From NCBI RefSeq assembly GCF_003515775.1, contig NZ_QWEI01000017.1, positions 1 to 32,223 of the forward strand: a DNA stretch of 32,223 nucleotides. The letters are read 5' to 3'. Shown here piece after piece: positions 31,797-32,223 of the stretch. The notes under the pieces were generated by a model. It saw only the letters and a program-made list of their open reading frames with translations. It did no database searches and was not told where the DNA came from. The position numbers and the translations under genes were made by a program. The DNA is from Ureibacillus yapensis (GTDB taxonomy: Bacteria > Bacillota > Bacilli > Bacillales_A > Planococcaceae). Numbering within the stretch: position 1 is the stretch's first letter; each line of letters opens with the position of its first letter.

Positions 31797-32223
31797 AACA
31801 AAAAACAAATGGATTCCAATAAAGTAACTAAAAACTTTTCAAAGAAAGTAGCACCATTAGTGATGTCAACATCTATGGTAGCAGCAGCCTTTTTAGCAGC
31901 TGGTGCACCAACTTCTGCAGAAGAGCTTGATAAAAAGGGACTTAGTCCAGAAGTTGAACAAAAGCTTCAACAAATGGGAGTTAGTTCGAAAGCTATTGAA
32001 AAAGCGAAAAATGCGAAAAACCATGGTCAAAAAGTATCTGCCATTGCAAAAGCTACGGCAGGATCTCCTGAACACGGGCAAATCGTTAGCATGGTAGCTC
32101 AAGATACAGTAGTGCCTACAGATGATGATCTAGATGATACTAATCAAAGTGACGATAATATAGATGAAACAATTGAAGAAGTGACAGAAGAAACGGACGC
32201 ACCGGCTGAAGAAGATGCAGAAA
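31794..32223 (+). CDS. Secreted acidic protein, 5' part only (143 codons, runs off the window)
   Basis: An open frame with no stop before the window ends. A basic N-terminus (MNKKQMDSNKVTKNFSKKVA) is followed by a hydrophobic core (about residues 20-38) and APTSA-EE, a good signal peptidase I site after A42. The mature protein begins with a helical segment (EELDKKGLSPEVEQKLQQMG, then a Lys/Ala/Ser-rich stretch) and passes into a highly acidic Asp/Glu/Thr-rich region from about residue 107 (DDDLDDTNQSDDN). Such acidic low-complexity linkers occur in secreted or wall-associated proteins. The start could equally be the in-frame ATG 31737, which adds 19 residues and has an equal ribosome binding site. 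No family recognised; the missing 3' part may hold the functional domain. Confidence 0.8.
   Translation, partial: MNKKQMDSNKVTKNFSKKVAPLVMSTSMVAAAFLAAGAPTSAEELDKKGLSPEVEQKLQQMGVSSKAIEKAKNAKNHGQKVSAIAKATAGSPEHGQIVSMVAQDTVVPTDDDLDDTNQSDDNIDETIEEVTEETDAPAEEDAE

Overview
The window looks like ordinary chromosome from a low-GC, spore-forming Firmicute of the Bacillaceae (Bacillus sensu lato). Support for this: AGGAGG-type ribosome binding sites with frequent TTG and GTG starts, a Bacillus-like tRNA-Glu without an encoded CCA, a YjcZ-type small spore protein gene with a sigma-K/E-like -10, a YheE-like (DUF5342) gene, a ykoGHI-like two-component locus, an SLH-domain surface protein and a CsbB/GtrA/YfhO wall-glycosylation operon. 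I see no transposase, phage gene, CRISPR array or rRNA.

Layout. 1-600: tRNA-Glu and three hairpin terminators, then a promoter covered by a perfect 26-bp palindrome. 600-3000: two small membrane proteins, a lipoprotein and an NfrA-type flavin reductase. 3300-7230 (minus): polyprenyl-phosphate sugar transferase, GtrA flippase and YfhO, a three-part machine for glycosylating teichoic acid outside the membrane. 7600-10400: a thioredoxin-like protein, small proteins of unknown function and an SLH protein. 10500-11700 (minus): CNT nucleoside transporter. 12000-17610: an inorganic-carbon locus of dabB, dabA, a DUF2294 protein and a carbonic-anhydrase-like protein that has lost its zinc ligands. 17700-21130 (minus): an internally duplicated DUF5342 protein and a PepSY protein / histidine kinase / response regulator set. 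21660-22320: a prolyl-4-hydroxylase-like dioxygenase. 22550-27810: an HxlR-type regulator divergent from frmA-frmB-gshF and a CPYC thioredoxin-like gene. 28170-32223: small hypothetical proteins, lipoproteins, a YjcZ protein, a stand-alone BRCT protein and the 5' part of a secreted acidic protein that runs off the end.

Two multigene systems stand out. The dab locus should energise bicarbonate/CO2 uptake: DabB is the proton-channel subunit and DabA the zinc subunit. The accompanying carbonic-anhydrase-fold protein appears catalytically dead and may be a structural or regulatory partner. The frm/gsh cassette joins glutathione synthesis (GshF) to glutathione-dependent formaldehyde oxidation (FrmA, FrmB) under a divergent HxlR-family regulator, so the pathway brings its own thiol cofactor into a lineage that typically uses bacillithiol. 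The regulator resembles the formaldehyde sensor HxlR but has Thr where I recall the sensing Cys.

All functional calls rest on reading motifs and on family knowledge from memory; no database search was run.
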